A DNA stretch of 64,000 nucleotides from positions 62,001 to 126,000 of the forward strand of contig CBDATJ010000015.1 of assembly GCA_965199895.1 (NCBI GenBank), read 5' to 3'. Below the pieces are notes generated by a model that was given only the letters and a program-made list of their open reading frames with translations, was not told the origin of the DNA and made no database searches. Of this stretch, positions 28,327 through 37,201 are shown one piece after another; the stretch's first letter is position 1; every line of letters begins with the position of its first letter. The position numbers and the translations under genes were made by a program. Source of the stretch: Bin55 sp965199895. GTDB taxonomy: Bacteria; Pseudomonadota; Gammaproteobacteria; Pseudomonadales; Azotimanducaceae.

Positions 28327-29346
28327 ATGAAGGTTTATTACGACAAGGATTGCGATTTATCCATAGTCCAAAGCATGCGAATTGCGATATTGGGTTATGG
28401 TTCCCAGGGTTTTGCTCATGCAAATAACCTACGAGATAGTGGGGTTACTGATCTAGTCATAGGGAGCTACGAAGGTTCCAAATCTGCAATCAAAGCAATC
28501 AACGCGGGCTTCGAAGTAGATACGGTAGCGGATTCAGTGTCAAGGGCTGATCTAGTGATGATGCTCATACCTGATGAAATTCAGAGAGACATCTATTTAG
28601 CTGAAGTTGAACCCAATCTTCGACCAGGTAGTTCGATTGCGTTTGCTCACGGATTTAACGTTCACTATGGGTTGATTGAACCCAGGGCTGACATTGATGT
28701 GATCATGGTTGCCCCGAAAGGTCCTGGTCACACGGTTAGAGCGAATTACGAAAGTGGTATCGGGATTCTTGCGTTATTTGCGGTCGCTCAAGATGTATCT
28801 GGACGTGCACATGAGGTAGCACTGTCCTATTCAATGGCCATTGGAGCAGGGCGCGCGGGCATCATGCAGACTTCATTTCGAGAAGAGACAGAAACAGACC
28901 TCTTCGGTGAACAGGTTGTTTTGTGTGGAGGTGCTTCTGCGCTAGTACTCGCTGCCTTTGAAACCTTGGTTGAAGCAGGCTATGCACCTGAGATGGCTTA
29001 CTTTGAGTGCTTGCACGAACTCAAACTCATCGTTGACTTCTTCTACGAAGGTGGAGTCACCAATATGTGGTACACGGTGTCGAATACGGCCGAGTATGGA
29101 GGTCACTCACGTGGACAACGCATCATCACGGATCAAACCAAGGAAGAAATGCGTCAGATTTTGGATGAAATCCAAAGAGGAAAGTTTGCTCAAGAATTTG
29201 TTACCGAATGCCAAGCAGGTGCACCGACTGTGAAATCTCTCAGAAGACTCTCAAAAGAACACTTGATAGAGCAAGTGGGTAAGCGACTACGCGCTCTGAT
29301 GCCTTGGATTCAAGCAAACAAGCTAGTTGACCCGGAAAAAAACTAA
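28327..29346 (+). CDS. ilvC: Ketol-acid reductoisomerase
   Basis: 339-residue class I enzyme that isomerises and reduces acetolactate. NADPH fold GYGSQGFAHANNL (the usual GxGxxGxxxA with Phe where His is common), GPGHTVR, and the metal-site region FREETETDLFGEQVVLCGG with ECLHELKLIVDFFYEGG. ATG 28327 has AGGAG at good spacing; the frame is open further back into ilvN but without a better start. Third gene of the branched-chain operon. Confidence 0.96.
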   Translation: MKVYYDKDCDLSIVQSMRIAILGYGSQGFAHANNLRDSGVTDLVIGSYEGSKSAIKAINAGFEVDTVADSVSRADLVMMLIPDEIQRDIYLAEVEPNLRPGSSIAFAHGFNVHYGLIEPRADIDVIMVAPKGPGHTVRANYESGIGILALFAVAQDVSGRAHEVALSYSMAIGAGRAGIMQTSFREETETDLFGEQVVLCGGASALVLAAFETLVEAGYAPEMAYFECLHELKLIVDFFYEGGVTNMWYTVSNTAEYGGHSRGQRIITDQTKEEMRQILDEIQRGKFAQEFVTECQAGAPTVKSLRRLSKEHLIEQVGKRLRALMPWIQANKLVDPEKN

Positions 29347-30000
29347 CTAGAACAGCGGTGCAGTCGCAATAGCTATTGCGACTTCGATGTCTCTGATAGC
29401 GTTGACTACGTTCTGACCGATCAAGTTGAGAGCGCGTACTTGCTCGATTCTATCGCTTAAGCGTTTCATTTCGTTCGGTGGCACGAGCGCATCGAGTATA
29501 CCTGATGCAACAGCAAGATTGATCACAATCACATCTCGTGGAGATGGGATGGAGTTTGACATGAGCACATCAAACAGTCGTATCTTTACTTCTTGATCTG
29601 CTGCTCCGTCTATGATGGGGTACTTTCGTGCTTTAAACACCCAAAGAAGTTTGGTATCTTGGCGTTCGACAACTCCTTTTTCCACCAGACCGTTGATAGC
29701 GTCTTCGTGAATCTCATCAGCTTGATCAGTGATTAGTTCAATCCAGTAACGAATGTCGCGTTGTGTGGGATCACTAGCGATGGATTGAAGTACATCGTCT
29801 ACTAAGGGATGACCGATCGGTTCGGTACTCACGATATAGAGCTTTTTTAGATCTGAGTCAATCCTGCCTGCTTCAGCGAGTTCCATTAGTAGTGCGCCAC
29901 TCATGGAGTATCGAGCGGACCAATCCGGGATACGCAATAACGAACCATCATTGTCGTGCAATCGCAGTAGTGTGATTTCTTCAGCTATGGTTAGTTTCAT
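29347..30000 (-). CDS. GPP34 (Golgi phosphoprotein 3) family protein
   Basis: 217-residue GPP34-type protein: LTIAEEITLLRLHDNDGSLL, SMSGALLMELAEAGRID, and a helical C-terminus with DVIVINLAVASGILDALVP. In eukaryotes GPP34/GOLPH3 binds PI4P; bacterial members have no settled role. ATG start. It ends directly against the convergent ilvC stop. A 22-bp perfect palindrome lies inside its last codons (29362-29383). Confidence 0.8.
   Translation of the reverse strand: MKLTIAEEITLLRLHDNDGSLLRIPDWSARYSMSGALLMELAEAGRIDSDLKKLYIVSTEPIGHPLVDDVLQSIASDPTQRDIRYWIELITDQADEIHEDAINGLVEKGVVERQDTKLLWVFKARKYPIIDGAADQEVKIRLFDVLMSNSIPSPRDVIVINLAVASGILDALVPPNEMKRLSDRIEQVRALNLIGQNVVNAIRDIEVAIAIATAPLF
29362..29383. 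repeat. 22-bp perfect palindrome at ilvC/GPP34 junction
   Basis: AGTCGCAATAG at 29362-29372 is followed directly by its reverse complement. It lies in the GPP34 C-terminal codons, 15 nt beyond the ilvC stop. Possible shared transcription-stop or protein-binding site, or chance. Confidence 0.5.
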
Positions 30001-30331
30001 TTTCTCTTTCTCGGGGCATCAAAAGGGTTTTGCTCTGGAATTTGTAGATCTCTCCACAGACTCATCAGCTCTGAACCTTACCCGCATGTTGTCATACTCA
30101 TTGTGTAGTGCACAGGGTGTGTACCCAGAGGATTGTGGGTTTCATTCACAATCTGGTCAACTGGCTCAAATCAGCCAGTTAAATTTTATGGACTAATTTC
30201 GTAGAATAGGAGGTTCTTGAATAATGCAGAGCTCAAATAGCCATTTAGAGGAAGTATTGGGACATCCTAAAAATGGGTGTTTGCCACCACGTTCACAACT
30301 ATGAGGTACACGCGTGATAGGGTGATACAAC
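30001..30331. other. Intergenic region with two consecutive hairpins
   Basis: No convincing gene. On the plus strand GATTGTG (30131-30137) pairs with CACAATC (30147-30153), then AACTGGCT (30159-30166) pairs with AGCCAGTT (30173-30180) followed by AAATTTTAT. This could be the 3' end of a small RNA, but I see no clear promoter. Confidence 0.35.
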
Positions 30332-31135
30332 ATGATTAAAAATACATTTATCATTCTCGTCATTGTACTGCTAGCAAGCCCGTTGATAGCACACAATAAA
30401 GATAACGACGAACCGATGGATCGAATCGTAGAGCGACCTGAAGGTGCTTCTTACCTTGGTCGAGAAGGCGAAAACGAAGGCTATATCGTTTACTTTGTAC
30501 CCATGGAAGGGTTCACACTAGAGCTAACTTTAGACGAAGATGACTGGGAAGCAGAAAAAGTCAAAGACCTAACTTTAGGGCTGCGTTCAATGAGACGACA
30601 ATTACGAGATGTCAAAGCTGCGATACCAGCTCATGCGTGGGTGAAATTACAGAATTTAGTCGTTATCGAATATGAGGATAGAGAAAACGTATCACCAACC
30701 TATTACCCTGCAGGTCCCGATTATCCACCAGCAATCGAACTATGGGGAATCAAGTTCCACAGAGATATTCTGGACGGAAACTACGTTGAAAACTATGTAC
30801 CTGAATCAGACGAATACGGTAATCCCAACATTATGCTCCACGAATTAGCTCACGCATGGCACGACAACTTCATTGAGGATGGATTCGACAATCAAGAGAT
30901 TATCGACATGTACGAACGAGCCTTAGAGTCGTATGAAACGGAAAACGAAAATGATCAATCGTACTACTGGACTACTAATCACAAAGAGTGGTTTGCTGAG
31001 TTTAGCGTGATGTTCTTCAGACATAGTTGGGACTCTCCACACCACTATTGGAATTACGACTACGCTGATAAGGCCTTTTTCAATCGTATGTGGGGGAGAG
31101 AGTTTAATACTGAAGACCATGAACAGACCCAATGA
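30332..31135 (+). CDS. Secreted zinc-metallopeptidase-like protein
   Basis: 267 residues with an N-terminal signal peptide (FIILVIVLLASPLIA, cleavage near residue 20) and an acidic mature protein. HELAHAWHD near residue 173 fits the HExxH zinc site, and NHKEWFAEFS about 45 residues later offers the third ligand Glu, the pattern of gluzincins related to the anthrax lethal-factor-like group. It probably acts in the periplasm or outside. ATG with AGGG upstream; msrP begins 29 nt later. Substrate unknown. Confidence 0.7.
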   Translation: MIKNTFIILVIVLLASPLIAHNKDNDEPMDRIVERPEGASYLGREGENEGYIVYFVPMEGFTLELTLDEDDWEAEKVKDLTLGLRSMRRQLRDVKAAIPAHAWVKLQNLVVIEYEDRENVSPTYYPAGPDYPPAIELWGIKFHRDILDGNYVENYVPESDEYGNPNIMLHELAHAWHDNFIEDGFDNQEIIDMYERALESYETENENDQSYYWTTNHKEWFAEFSVMFFRHSWDSPHHYWNYDYADKAFFNRMWGREFNTEDHEQTQ

Positions 31136-31164
31136 CAATGACTAGATAGTGATACGGACTTCCT

Positions 31165-32121
31165 ATGCTGATCAATACAAAACCCGAGATTCCAAGCTCT
31201 GAAATTACCCCGGAATCAGTCTATTTGTCGAGACGTAAATTCATCGGTCAGTCAGCTGCGGGAGTGGCCGTGGGTGCTGCCGCATCGTCAACTCTGTCAT
31301 TGCCTTCTGATTGGATAGACAAACACGGATACGAAGAAGATGAACCCATCGGGGAAGACTTAACACCAGAGAAGGTCGCGACCACCCACAACAACTTCTA
31401 CGAATTTGGGACGGGGAAGGGAGACCCCGAGAGGAACGCTCACAAAATGACCGTAGATCCGTGGTCCATTGAGATCAAAGGTCGAGTAGAGAAGCCAGGT
31501 AAGTTGTCCATTGAAGATGTTCTGAAGGATATCGATCTTGAGGAGCGAATCTATCGACTAAGGTGCGTCGAAGCTTGGTCTATGGTGATTCCATGGATCG
31601 GTTTTCCTGTCAAGAGCGTGCTAGACAAGTTCAAGCCATTGAGTGATGCTAAGTACGTGAAATTCACTACTCTGCTTCGTAAAAACGAAATGCCGGGCAC
31701 CCGCAATGTGTTCTCTTCAGTCGAGTATCCCTATGTAGAAGGACTACGTATGGATGAAGCCAATCATCCGTTGGCTATCTTTGCGATTGGCATGTACGGC
31801 AAGGTTTTACCCAACCAAAACGGTGCTCCATTCCGGTTAGTGGTTCCTTGGAAATATGGATTCAAGAGTATCAAGTCGATCGTTGAAATCGAACTGGTTC
31901 GTTCAGAACCGAAGACTACCTGGAACTTATCAGCACCTCACGAGTATGGGTTCTACGCAAACGTTAACCCAAATGTCAATCATCCCAGGTGGTCTCAAGC
32001 TACCGAGCGAAGACTTCCTCAACCACTGTTTGGTGCTCGTCGTATTGATACCAAGTTGTTTAATGGCTACGACGAAGTAGCCAGTCTCTACGAAGGTATG
32101 GATTTAAAGCGCAAATACTAA
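31165..32121 (+). CDS. msrP: Protein-methionine-sulfoxide reductase, molybdopterin subunit MsrP
   Basis: 318 residues. Twin-arginine leader SRRKFIGQSAAGVAVGAAAS, then the molybdopterin-binding sulfite-oxidase-like fold; the Mo-ligating Cys is in RLRCVEAWSMVIPW. It reduces oxidised periplasmic methionines, fed electrons by MsrQ. msrQ follows 78 nt downstream. Confidence 0.94.
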   Translation: MLINTKPEIPSSEITPESVYLSRRKFIGQSAAGVAVGAAASSTLSLPSDWIDKHGYEEDEPIGEDLTPEKVATTHNNFYEFGTGKGDPERNAHKMTVDPWSIEIKGRVEKPGKLSIEDVLKDIDLEERIYRLRCVEAWSMVIPWIGFPVKSVLDKFKPLSDAKYVKFTTLLRKNEMPGTRNVFSSVEYPYVEGLRMDEANHPLAIFAIGMYGKVLPNQNGAPFRLVVPWKYGFKSIKSIVEIELVRSEPKTTWNLSAPHEYGFYANVNPNVNHPRWSQATERRLPQPLFGARRIDTKLFNGYDEVASLYEGMDLKRKY

Positions 32122-32199
32122 ATCCTGTCGGTAGACCACCACTACCTATTGGATGTGTTTTGATGGGTTGAAGTAGCCCATTGACATGACCGTTGATGT

Positions 32200-32871
32200 A
32201 TGGTTGACTCATCGCCCTTAGAACGGCTCAAGAAGTTCTTGATGCGAGTACTGGCAACTCCAACCGCAAAGTGGATCGTTGGGTTGTTGGTATTCATACC
32301 ACTGCTATTGATATTGAACGATGTTCGCATTGAGCTGATTCAGCCGGGTGCGGGGCTTGGTCCTGATCCCGGAGAGGAACTTGTCGAGAGGCTCGGCAGC
32401 TGGTCTATCCGCATGTTGTACTTGACCTTACTGGTTTCTACATTGGCGAGATTACTCAAACTTCCGGTTCTAGTACAACATCGGCGCAATGTGGGTCTCT
32501 TTGCATTCGCTTATGTGGTACTGCACTTTAGTGCTTATTTTTCCGCCCTGGTTGGATTTGACATCAATGCTGTATTGGGTGATTTTTCCAAACGACCTTA
32601 CATCATTGTTGGAATGATTGCATTAGTGTTGTTGATACCTATGGCGATAACCTCGACACGAGGTTGGCAGCGAAGGCTCAAGTCAAACTGGAAGCGGTTA
32701 CATCGCCTCGTTTACTTGATTGCTATATTGGCACTGGTGCACCTGTATATGCAAGAAAAGGCTGCTATCAATGACACCGTGTTCTATGGAACGGTTCTAG
32801 CATTACTTTTTGTAGAACGCATCATCGCGGTTCGACGCAGGAAAAATAGTTCGCAAGCACAACCTGGTTAA
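32200..32871 (+). CDS. msrQ: Haem-binding membrane subunit MsrQ
   Basis: 223-residue b-type haem membrane protein with about six segments (ferric-reductase-like fold): PTAKWIVGLLVFIPLLLILND, LRLLYLT-like and FAYVVLHFSAYFS, with haem-ligand histidines including VLHFS, LKSNWKRLHRLVYL and LALVHLYMQ. It passes electrons from the quinone pool or flavins to MsrP. TTG/ATG start region weak; I use the frame at 32200. Confidence 0.9.
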   Translation: MVDSSPLERLKKFLMRVLATPTAKWIVGLLVFIPLLLILNDVRIELIQPGAGLGPDPGEELVERLGSWSIRMLYLTLLVSTLARLLKLPVLVQHRRNVGLFAFAYVVLHFSAYFSALVGFDINAVLGDFSKRPYIIVGMIALVLLIPMAITSTRGWQRRLKSNWKRLHRLVYLIAILALVHLYMQEKAAINDTVFYGTVLALLFVERIIAVRRRKNSSQAQPG

Positions 32872-32925
32872 ACCATTACCAGCACAATATCAAACTTAAC
32901 AATCAAATTTGGCTCAACAGGAGGA

Positions 32926-33294
32926 ATGTTGACAGCACTCAAAAACCGAAGCGTTGAAGCACTCACAACGGATTCTCGTTCACCGGATGATCGGGAAATC
33001 AAGGAACTGATGGAAGAGATTCCGGATTGGCGACTGGATTACTCTCGAGATGGCAAGTACTTTTTTCTGTTCCGTAAGTTCAAGTTTTCAGCCTATCTCA
33101 AAGGTGTGAAATTTCACGGTTGCGTCGCAGAAATTGCGGAACAACTACAACATCATCCAGAGATGCTGACCGAATACGGTCATGTAACCGTAAAGTGGTG
33201 GTCGCACTCGGTTGGTGGGATACACCTAAACGACTTTATCCTAGCTGCTAAGTGCGATGCCATTTATGCCGACGTAATGACTGAAAAGATCTAA
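32926..33294 (+). CDS. phhB: Pterin-4-alpha-carbinolamine dehydratase
   Basis: 122 residues matching the PCD/DCoH family: IPDWRLD, then AEIAEQLQHHPEMLTEYGHV (HHP catalytic block), KWWSHSVGGIHLNDFILAAKCD. It recycles tetrahydrobiopterin-type cofactors for aromatic amino acid hydroxylases, but no phhA is nearby. AGGAGG lies only 1 nt before ATG 32926; TTG at 32929 is an alternative with better spacing. Confidence 0.9.
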   Translation: MLTALKNRSVEALTTDSRSPDDREIKELMEEIPDWRLDYSRDGKYFFLFRKFKFSAYLKGVKFHGCVAEIAEQLQHHPEMLTEYGHVTVKWWSHSVGGIHLNDFILAAKCDAIYADVMTEKI

Positions 33295-33384
33295 ATTTCG
33301 GGTGAGAATGGCTCTGGGTCACTCTGTCAACTATCTCATCTAGAGTACTCATTTGAAGTAGGGATGGGTGTGATCAGGTGCACT

Positions 33385-33414
33385 TTGGTAGTTCAATTTG
33401 AGATTTTGTATAAT
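33385..33414 (+). promoter_or_regulatory. Sigma-70-type promoter for the SutA-like gene
   Basis: TTGGTA (33385-33390) and a perfect TATAAT (33409-33414) separated by 18 nt, 26 nt before the ATG at 33441. The -35 matches 4 of 6 consensus positions. Confidence 0.6.
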
Positions 33415-33440
33415 ATAAACAATTACTAAACAGGGATACT

Positions 33441-33650
33441 ATGCCAAGAAAAGTTACTGCTACCGCAGCATCTATGCGGAAGTCGCGAGAGGAACTCGAA
33501 CGTGATTTGCAAGTTTTCTTAAAAGAAGGTCAGAAGATAGAGACTGTACTCCCTGGTGCAACAGGACAAGATGAGAAAAACCGAAGCAAGCACATCGTGA
33601 TTTCTCGTAAAGCGACTCCGCCGCGCAAGAAGAGAACCACGCCAGAGTGA
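33441..33650 (+). CDS. Small basic protein resembling the SutA C-terminal region
   Basis: 69 residues, strongly basic. RKSREELERDLQVFLKEG followed by QKIETV resembles the C-terminal part of Pseudomonas SutA (RNA-polymerase-binding regulator), from memory rather than alignment. It lacks the acidic N-terminus of SutA. A good promoter lies just upstream. The tail KHIVISRKATPPRKKRTTPE is basic and likely disordered. Function unproven. Confidence 0.55.
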   Translation: MPRKVTATAASMRKSREELERDLQVFLKEGQKIETVLPGATGQDEKNRSKHIVISRKATPPRKKRTTPE

Positions 33651-33712
33651 TCATAGACTGCAACGGCATCCCAGAGACAAGAAATGATGGTCAACAGTTC
33701 AGTAAGATTTAG

Positions 33713-34432
33713 GTGAAATTAACACGATCTCAGTATCTTGCTCGTTTAGGGATTGATGAGTGGAAGATCAGAGATCAAAGTGTTTCGATACTTGCAAAGA
33801 CAGCTCAGTCAGAGTCTCCCTCTGCAAACACCCCCCAGAGCAGTCCTAGACCGCATGATCCAAAAAGAACGAAGTCTGTGCCATCTAGGGTTAATACGAA
33901 AAATCGTGCAAGACAACCGACTGCCTCATCGCAACGTACACCCAGAAAAATAGTAGACGGTACAAAATTTGAAATTTCGGTTCTGCTACGGGTTTATGGT
34001 CCGGTGATGTTTGTGGAGGATGAGAGACAACAATTGACGTTTAAGCTCCAACAAGACGTTGCATCAAGTATTACTCTTCAAATGGGTACAACGCTCGTTT
34101 CAAGTTCACCTATGGTTGACAAGTTCATTTGGCCAGACAGAAGCGTACAAAGGATTGCAACTAAGTCTGGTGAATTGTCGAAAGAGAGCGCAAGTGTTGC
34201 GCTCAATGCAAGAGTGAAGAATGTGTGTCAAAGCATCAAAGCGATCATATTGGTTGGAGACACCATACAGTCGCTCTTGAAGGATCGATTGAAAAACACA
34301 ACGTGTGTGTTTGAAGTACCAGGTCTACCGTGGTCGATTGAACACAAAAGAGAATTTTGGGAACAAATACAAAAGTCCTTCAAAGGAAAGACCGAAGGTT
34401 CTAGTATCACCGTATTGTCGCTACCGGAGTGA
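33713..34432 (+). CDS. Putative DNA polymerase III psi (HolD)-like protein
   Basis: 239 residues, GTG start with weak Shine-Dalgarno. N-terminus MKLTRSQYLARLGIDEWKIR resembles the HolD start; a Ser/Pro/Arg-rich linker covers residues about 33-85, and the C-terminal domain ends in PGLPWSIEHKREFWEQIQKS, like the LWQQI end of HolD. It is longer than E. coli HolD (137). In E. coli, holD lies near prfC; here prfC is also the next intact gene downstream. The assignment rests on these weak signs; a hypothetical protein is the alternative. Confidence 0.45.
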   Translation: MKLTRSQYLARLGIDEWKIRDQSVSILAKTAQSESPSANTPQSSPRPHDPKRTKSVPSRVNTKNRARQPTASSQRTPRKIVDGTKFEISVLLRVYGPVMFVEDERQQLTFKLQQDVASSITLQMGTTLVSSSPMVDKFIWPDRSVQRIATKSGELSKESASVALNARVKNVCQSIKAIILVGDTIQSLLKDRLKNTTCVFEVPGLPWSIEHKREFWEQIQKSFKGKTEGSSITVLSLPE

Positions 34433-34442
34433 GTGTTGAGGT

Positions 34443-34978
34443 TTAGTCTATCTTCAATAGGCGATAGATGCGACGACAGCTCACTTTCTGCCAATTTTCT
34501 GTAATTCTTGCTGAATCCGATTGGCACCGATTTTTCCTTTCGACTTGGTTTGAATCCGTCTAATATGTTCCCTCAACTCAAGATTTTCCTGTTCTCTTGC
34601 TGAGGGTTTGTGATTGAGCCAAGCGTAGTATCCACTACGTGAGACGGGTAGAGCTCGAATGAATGCTTGCAGAGAGTGTTCAGCCAGATGCTCTTGAATA
34701 AATTCAAAATATTTGCTGAGATCCTTTCGGGAACTAGGACTAGCGAACCACGCTGCTGCTTTAGCCAGGATTTCGCGTTCTTCTTCCAGTAATTTCAGCT
34801 CTTGTTGCGCTTCCTTAAGCAGTTTGGTAGCTAGAGCTTCAGCAGTGCTCATTTCGCTGCGTCTGATCCAGTTATAGATCGTTTGTTCGGTGGGTTGAAA
34901 TTCCTTTGCTAATGAGCGGGGACTTCGTCCGGATTCAACTAACTTGAGAATGCGCTTTTGGAGTGCTGGATCGTACAC
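34443..34978 (-). pseudogene. IS3-family transposase remnant, frameshifted and truncated
   Basis: GTG start preceded by GAGGA. An OrfA-like HTH (ALQKRILKLVESGRSPRSLA, TIYNWIRRSE) and coiled coil lead in the same frame into an OrfB-like N-terminus (LPVSRSGYYAWLNHKPS, KGKIGANRIQQELQKIG). The intact frame ends at a TGA at 34481; losing one base there would continue as VSCRRIYRLLKID to TAA at 34443. The DDE catalytic domain is missing. Clearly a dead fragment. No terminal repeats recognised. Confidence 0.8.
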
Positions 34979-35579
34979 TTGGTTCCTCTAATAGGTTCAG
35001 AAACTGATCAACTTAAAACTAATCACTGTACATTTTAATGTGTAAATTACAGCAACTAGAGACATTAATCCAATCGATTCTTTGCTATTTGGCACTACCG
35101 TTCGGGTGCGATTGACACATTGGGCGACTACTCAGTCAATAAATTTGTAACTAGTTATGTCAAAGTGTCGTGCTTGCCGGATTTCTTCAACGAAGCCTTG
35201 CAGAGCACTCCATGAACTTTCACGTGGATTTAGGTAAGGAGTAGAAGGGCATATGCAGATCCCCCGAAGTGTATTTGCAAGTGTCGGATCTGAAATCTGC
35301 TACGTGTCAGTGAATGTCAGCGACTTGTGCAAAGTTCAGCTAAGTCTTAGGTGGACCATAGACTGATGTGACGAAATTTGCAATTTAGTGGTAAAATATA
35401 GTATCAATTACCCAATCCAGATTGGTGATTAGTTCGGTCAATCATTTCGCATGTAGTTGGGTTGTTGTTGTAGGACAAAGTCCGACTTTGAGACCGAAAA
35501 CCAATCTGTTATCTTCTATTCGTTATCCTACGGACCTAGTCTTTAGTAGGGTCAACCACCACTACCCTAAACTGCAAGC
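34979..35579. other. Gene-poor stretch with mobile-element debris before prfC
   Basis: No intact gene. It holds a probable IS630-type transposase fragment (35132-35299). The rest is AT-rich, with no tRNA or clear attachment site seen. The last 100 bases presumably hold the prfC promoter, which I could not define. Confidence 0.5.
35132..35299 (-). pseudogene. Possible IS630-type transposase C-terminal fragment
   Basis: A 55-codon minus-strand frame without a start codon, between TAG (35300-35302) and TGA (35132-35134). It reads PSTPYLNPRESSWSALQGFV, matching the pattern LNPxExxWxxL around the last catalytic Glu of IS630/Tc1-type DDE transposases. Nothing else of the gene remains, so this is a pattern match, not a firm call. 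Confidence 0.4.
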
Positions 35580-37175
35580 ATGGAAGTCAAAAGTCAAAGA
35601 GAAAGACGACGAACGTTTGCTATCGTGTCGCATCCTGATGCTGGAAAGACTACAGTAACCGAAAAGTTACTCCTATTGGGTAATGCTATCCAACTCGCGG
35701 GTAGTGTGAAGGCAAAGAAGACTGGTCGGCAAGCGAAGTCCGACTGGATGGCTATCGAGCGGGAACGAGGCATTTCGGTAACCACTTCAGTCATGCAGTT
35801 TGACTTTGAAGGACGTGTTGTCAATTTATTGGATACACCCGGTCACGAAGATTTCTCAGAAGACACCTATCGAACACTTACCGCAGTGGATTCAGCGCTG
35901 ATGGTTGTGGACGCAGCGAAAGGTGTAGAACCTCGTACCCGCAAACTCTTCGAGATTTGTCGATTGCGAGATACGCCCATAGTCACCTTGGTGAACAAAC
36001 TTGATCGCGAATCGATGGATCCCATATCGTTGATGGATCACATTGAAGACGAACTGCAGATTGAATGCACACCCATGACCTGGTCTATAGGGTCTGGAAG
36101 AACCTTTAGAGGCATTTATCGGTTTGAAACCGACGAGATTTTGGTGTTTGTTAGAGGCCATGGAGATTCAAAATTTAATTACCCCGTGATTTCGGGATTT
36201 GAGTCCGATGAAGCAAAAGAGTTTCTTGGCCACGACTACGATGAGTTTGTTGAGGAAATCACACTCCTACGTGGAGTGTATGCTCCACTCAACCGAACAA
36301 GTTACTCGGATGGAATTCAAACTCCGGTGTTTTTCGGGACAGCTCTCCATAACTTCGGGATTGAAGATTTACTGAAGACTTTTGTTGAGATTGCACCCAG
36401 TCCCCTACCCAGGCAAGCGGGTGAAGAGATGGTACATCCCGATTCTCCAAAATTCACTGGTTTTGTCTTCAAAATCCAAGCTAACATGAACCCCAATCAT
36501 CGTGATCGGATCGCGTTTATGCGAATCTGTTCGGGAAAGTACACAGCGGGAATGAAGATGAAGCACGTGCGTATTGGAAAGGAAATCAAGGTCACTGATG
36601 CGGTTACCTTCATGGCAGGCAATCGAAGTCGTGTTGAGGAAGCTTATCCGGGTGACATCCTAGGATTACACAATCATGGCACCATCAGGATTGGAGATAC
36701 CTTCACTGGGGGTCCAGCTTTAAATTTCAACGGCGTACCAAACTTTGCTCCAGAATTATTTAAGTCAGTGAGAGTGAAAGATCCGCTACACGCTAAGCGA
36801 CTTAAAAACGGCATTCGACAGTTGTCAGAAGAAGGTGTCACACAGATCTTCATGCCACTCACTAACCACATACTCATTGTGGGTGCCGTAGGGAGCTTGC
36901 AGTTTGATCTCGTTGCTTATCGTTTGAAAGAAGAATATGGCGCAGACTGCATATATGAACCTTGCAATGTTCACACAGTTCGGTGGGTGAGCTCTGATGA
37001 TCGCAAAATATTCAGTCAGTTCTTCAGTAGAGCTCAATCCCAATTAGCGAGAGACGGTGGAGATCACCTAGCCCTATTAGCCACTTCTAGACCTAACCTA
37101 CAGCTATTGCAAGAACGTTGGCCTGAGGTGAATTTTGCTTCAACTCGAGAGCATGCAGCCATAGCAGAAGCTTAG
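35580..37175 (+). CDS. prfC: Peptide chain release factor 3
   Basis: 531-residue translational GTPase that recycles RF1/RF2 after peptide release. G1 SHPDAGKTTVTEKLLL, G3 DTPGHEDFSEDTYRT, G4 NKLDRE; KSDWMAIERERGISVTTSVM contains switch I. ATG start. It follows IS debris, which may have replaced rimI/yjjG-type neighbours. Confidence 0.97.
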   Translation: MEVKSQRERRRTFAIVSHPDAGKTTVTEKLLLLGNAIQLAGSVKAKKTGRQAKSDWMAIERERGISVTTSVMQFDFEGRVVNLLDTPGHEDFSEDTYRTLTAVDSALMVVDAAKGVEPRTRKLFEICRLRDTPIVTLVNKLDRESMDPISLMDHIEDELQIECTPMTWSIGSGRTFRGIYRFETDEILVFVRGHGDSKFNYPVISGFESDEAKEFLGHDYDEFVEEITLLRGVYAPLNRTSYSDGIQTPVFFGTALHNFGIEDLLKTFVEIAPSPLPRQAGEEMVHPDSPKFTGFVFKIQANMNPNHRDRIAFMRICSGKYTAGMKMKHVRIGKEIKVTDAVTFMAGNRSRVEEAYPGDILGLHNHGTIRIGDTFTGGPALNFNGVPNFAPELFKSVRVKDPLHAKRLKNGIRQLSEEGVTQIFMPLTNHILIVGAVGSLQFDLVAYRLKEEYGADCIYEPCNVHTVRWVSSDDRKIFSQFFSRAQSQLARDGGDHLALLATSRPNLQLLQERWPEVNFASTREHAAIAEA

Positions 37176-37201
37176 CACACACCAACAGCCGAAGAAGACT
37201 T

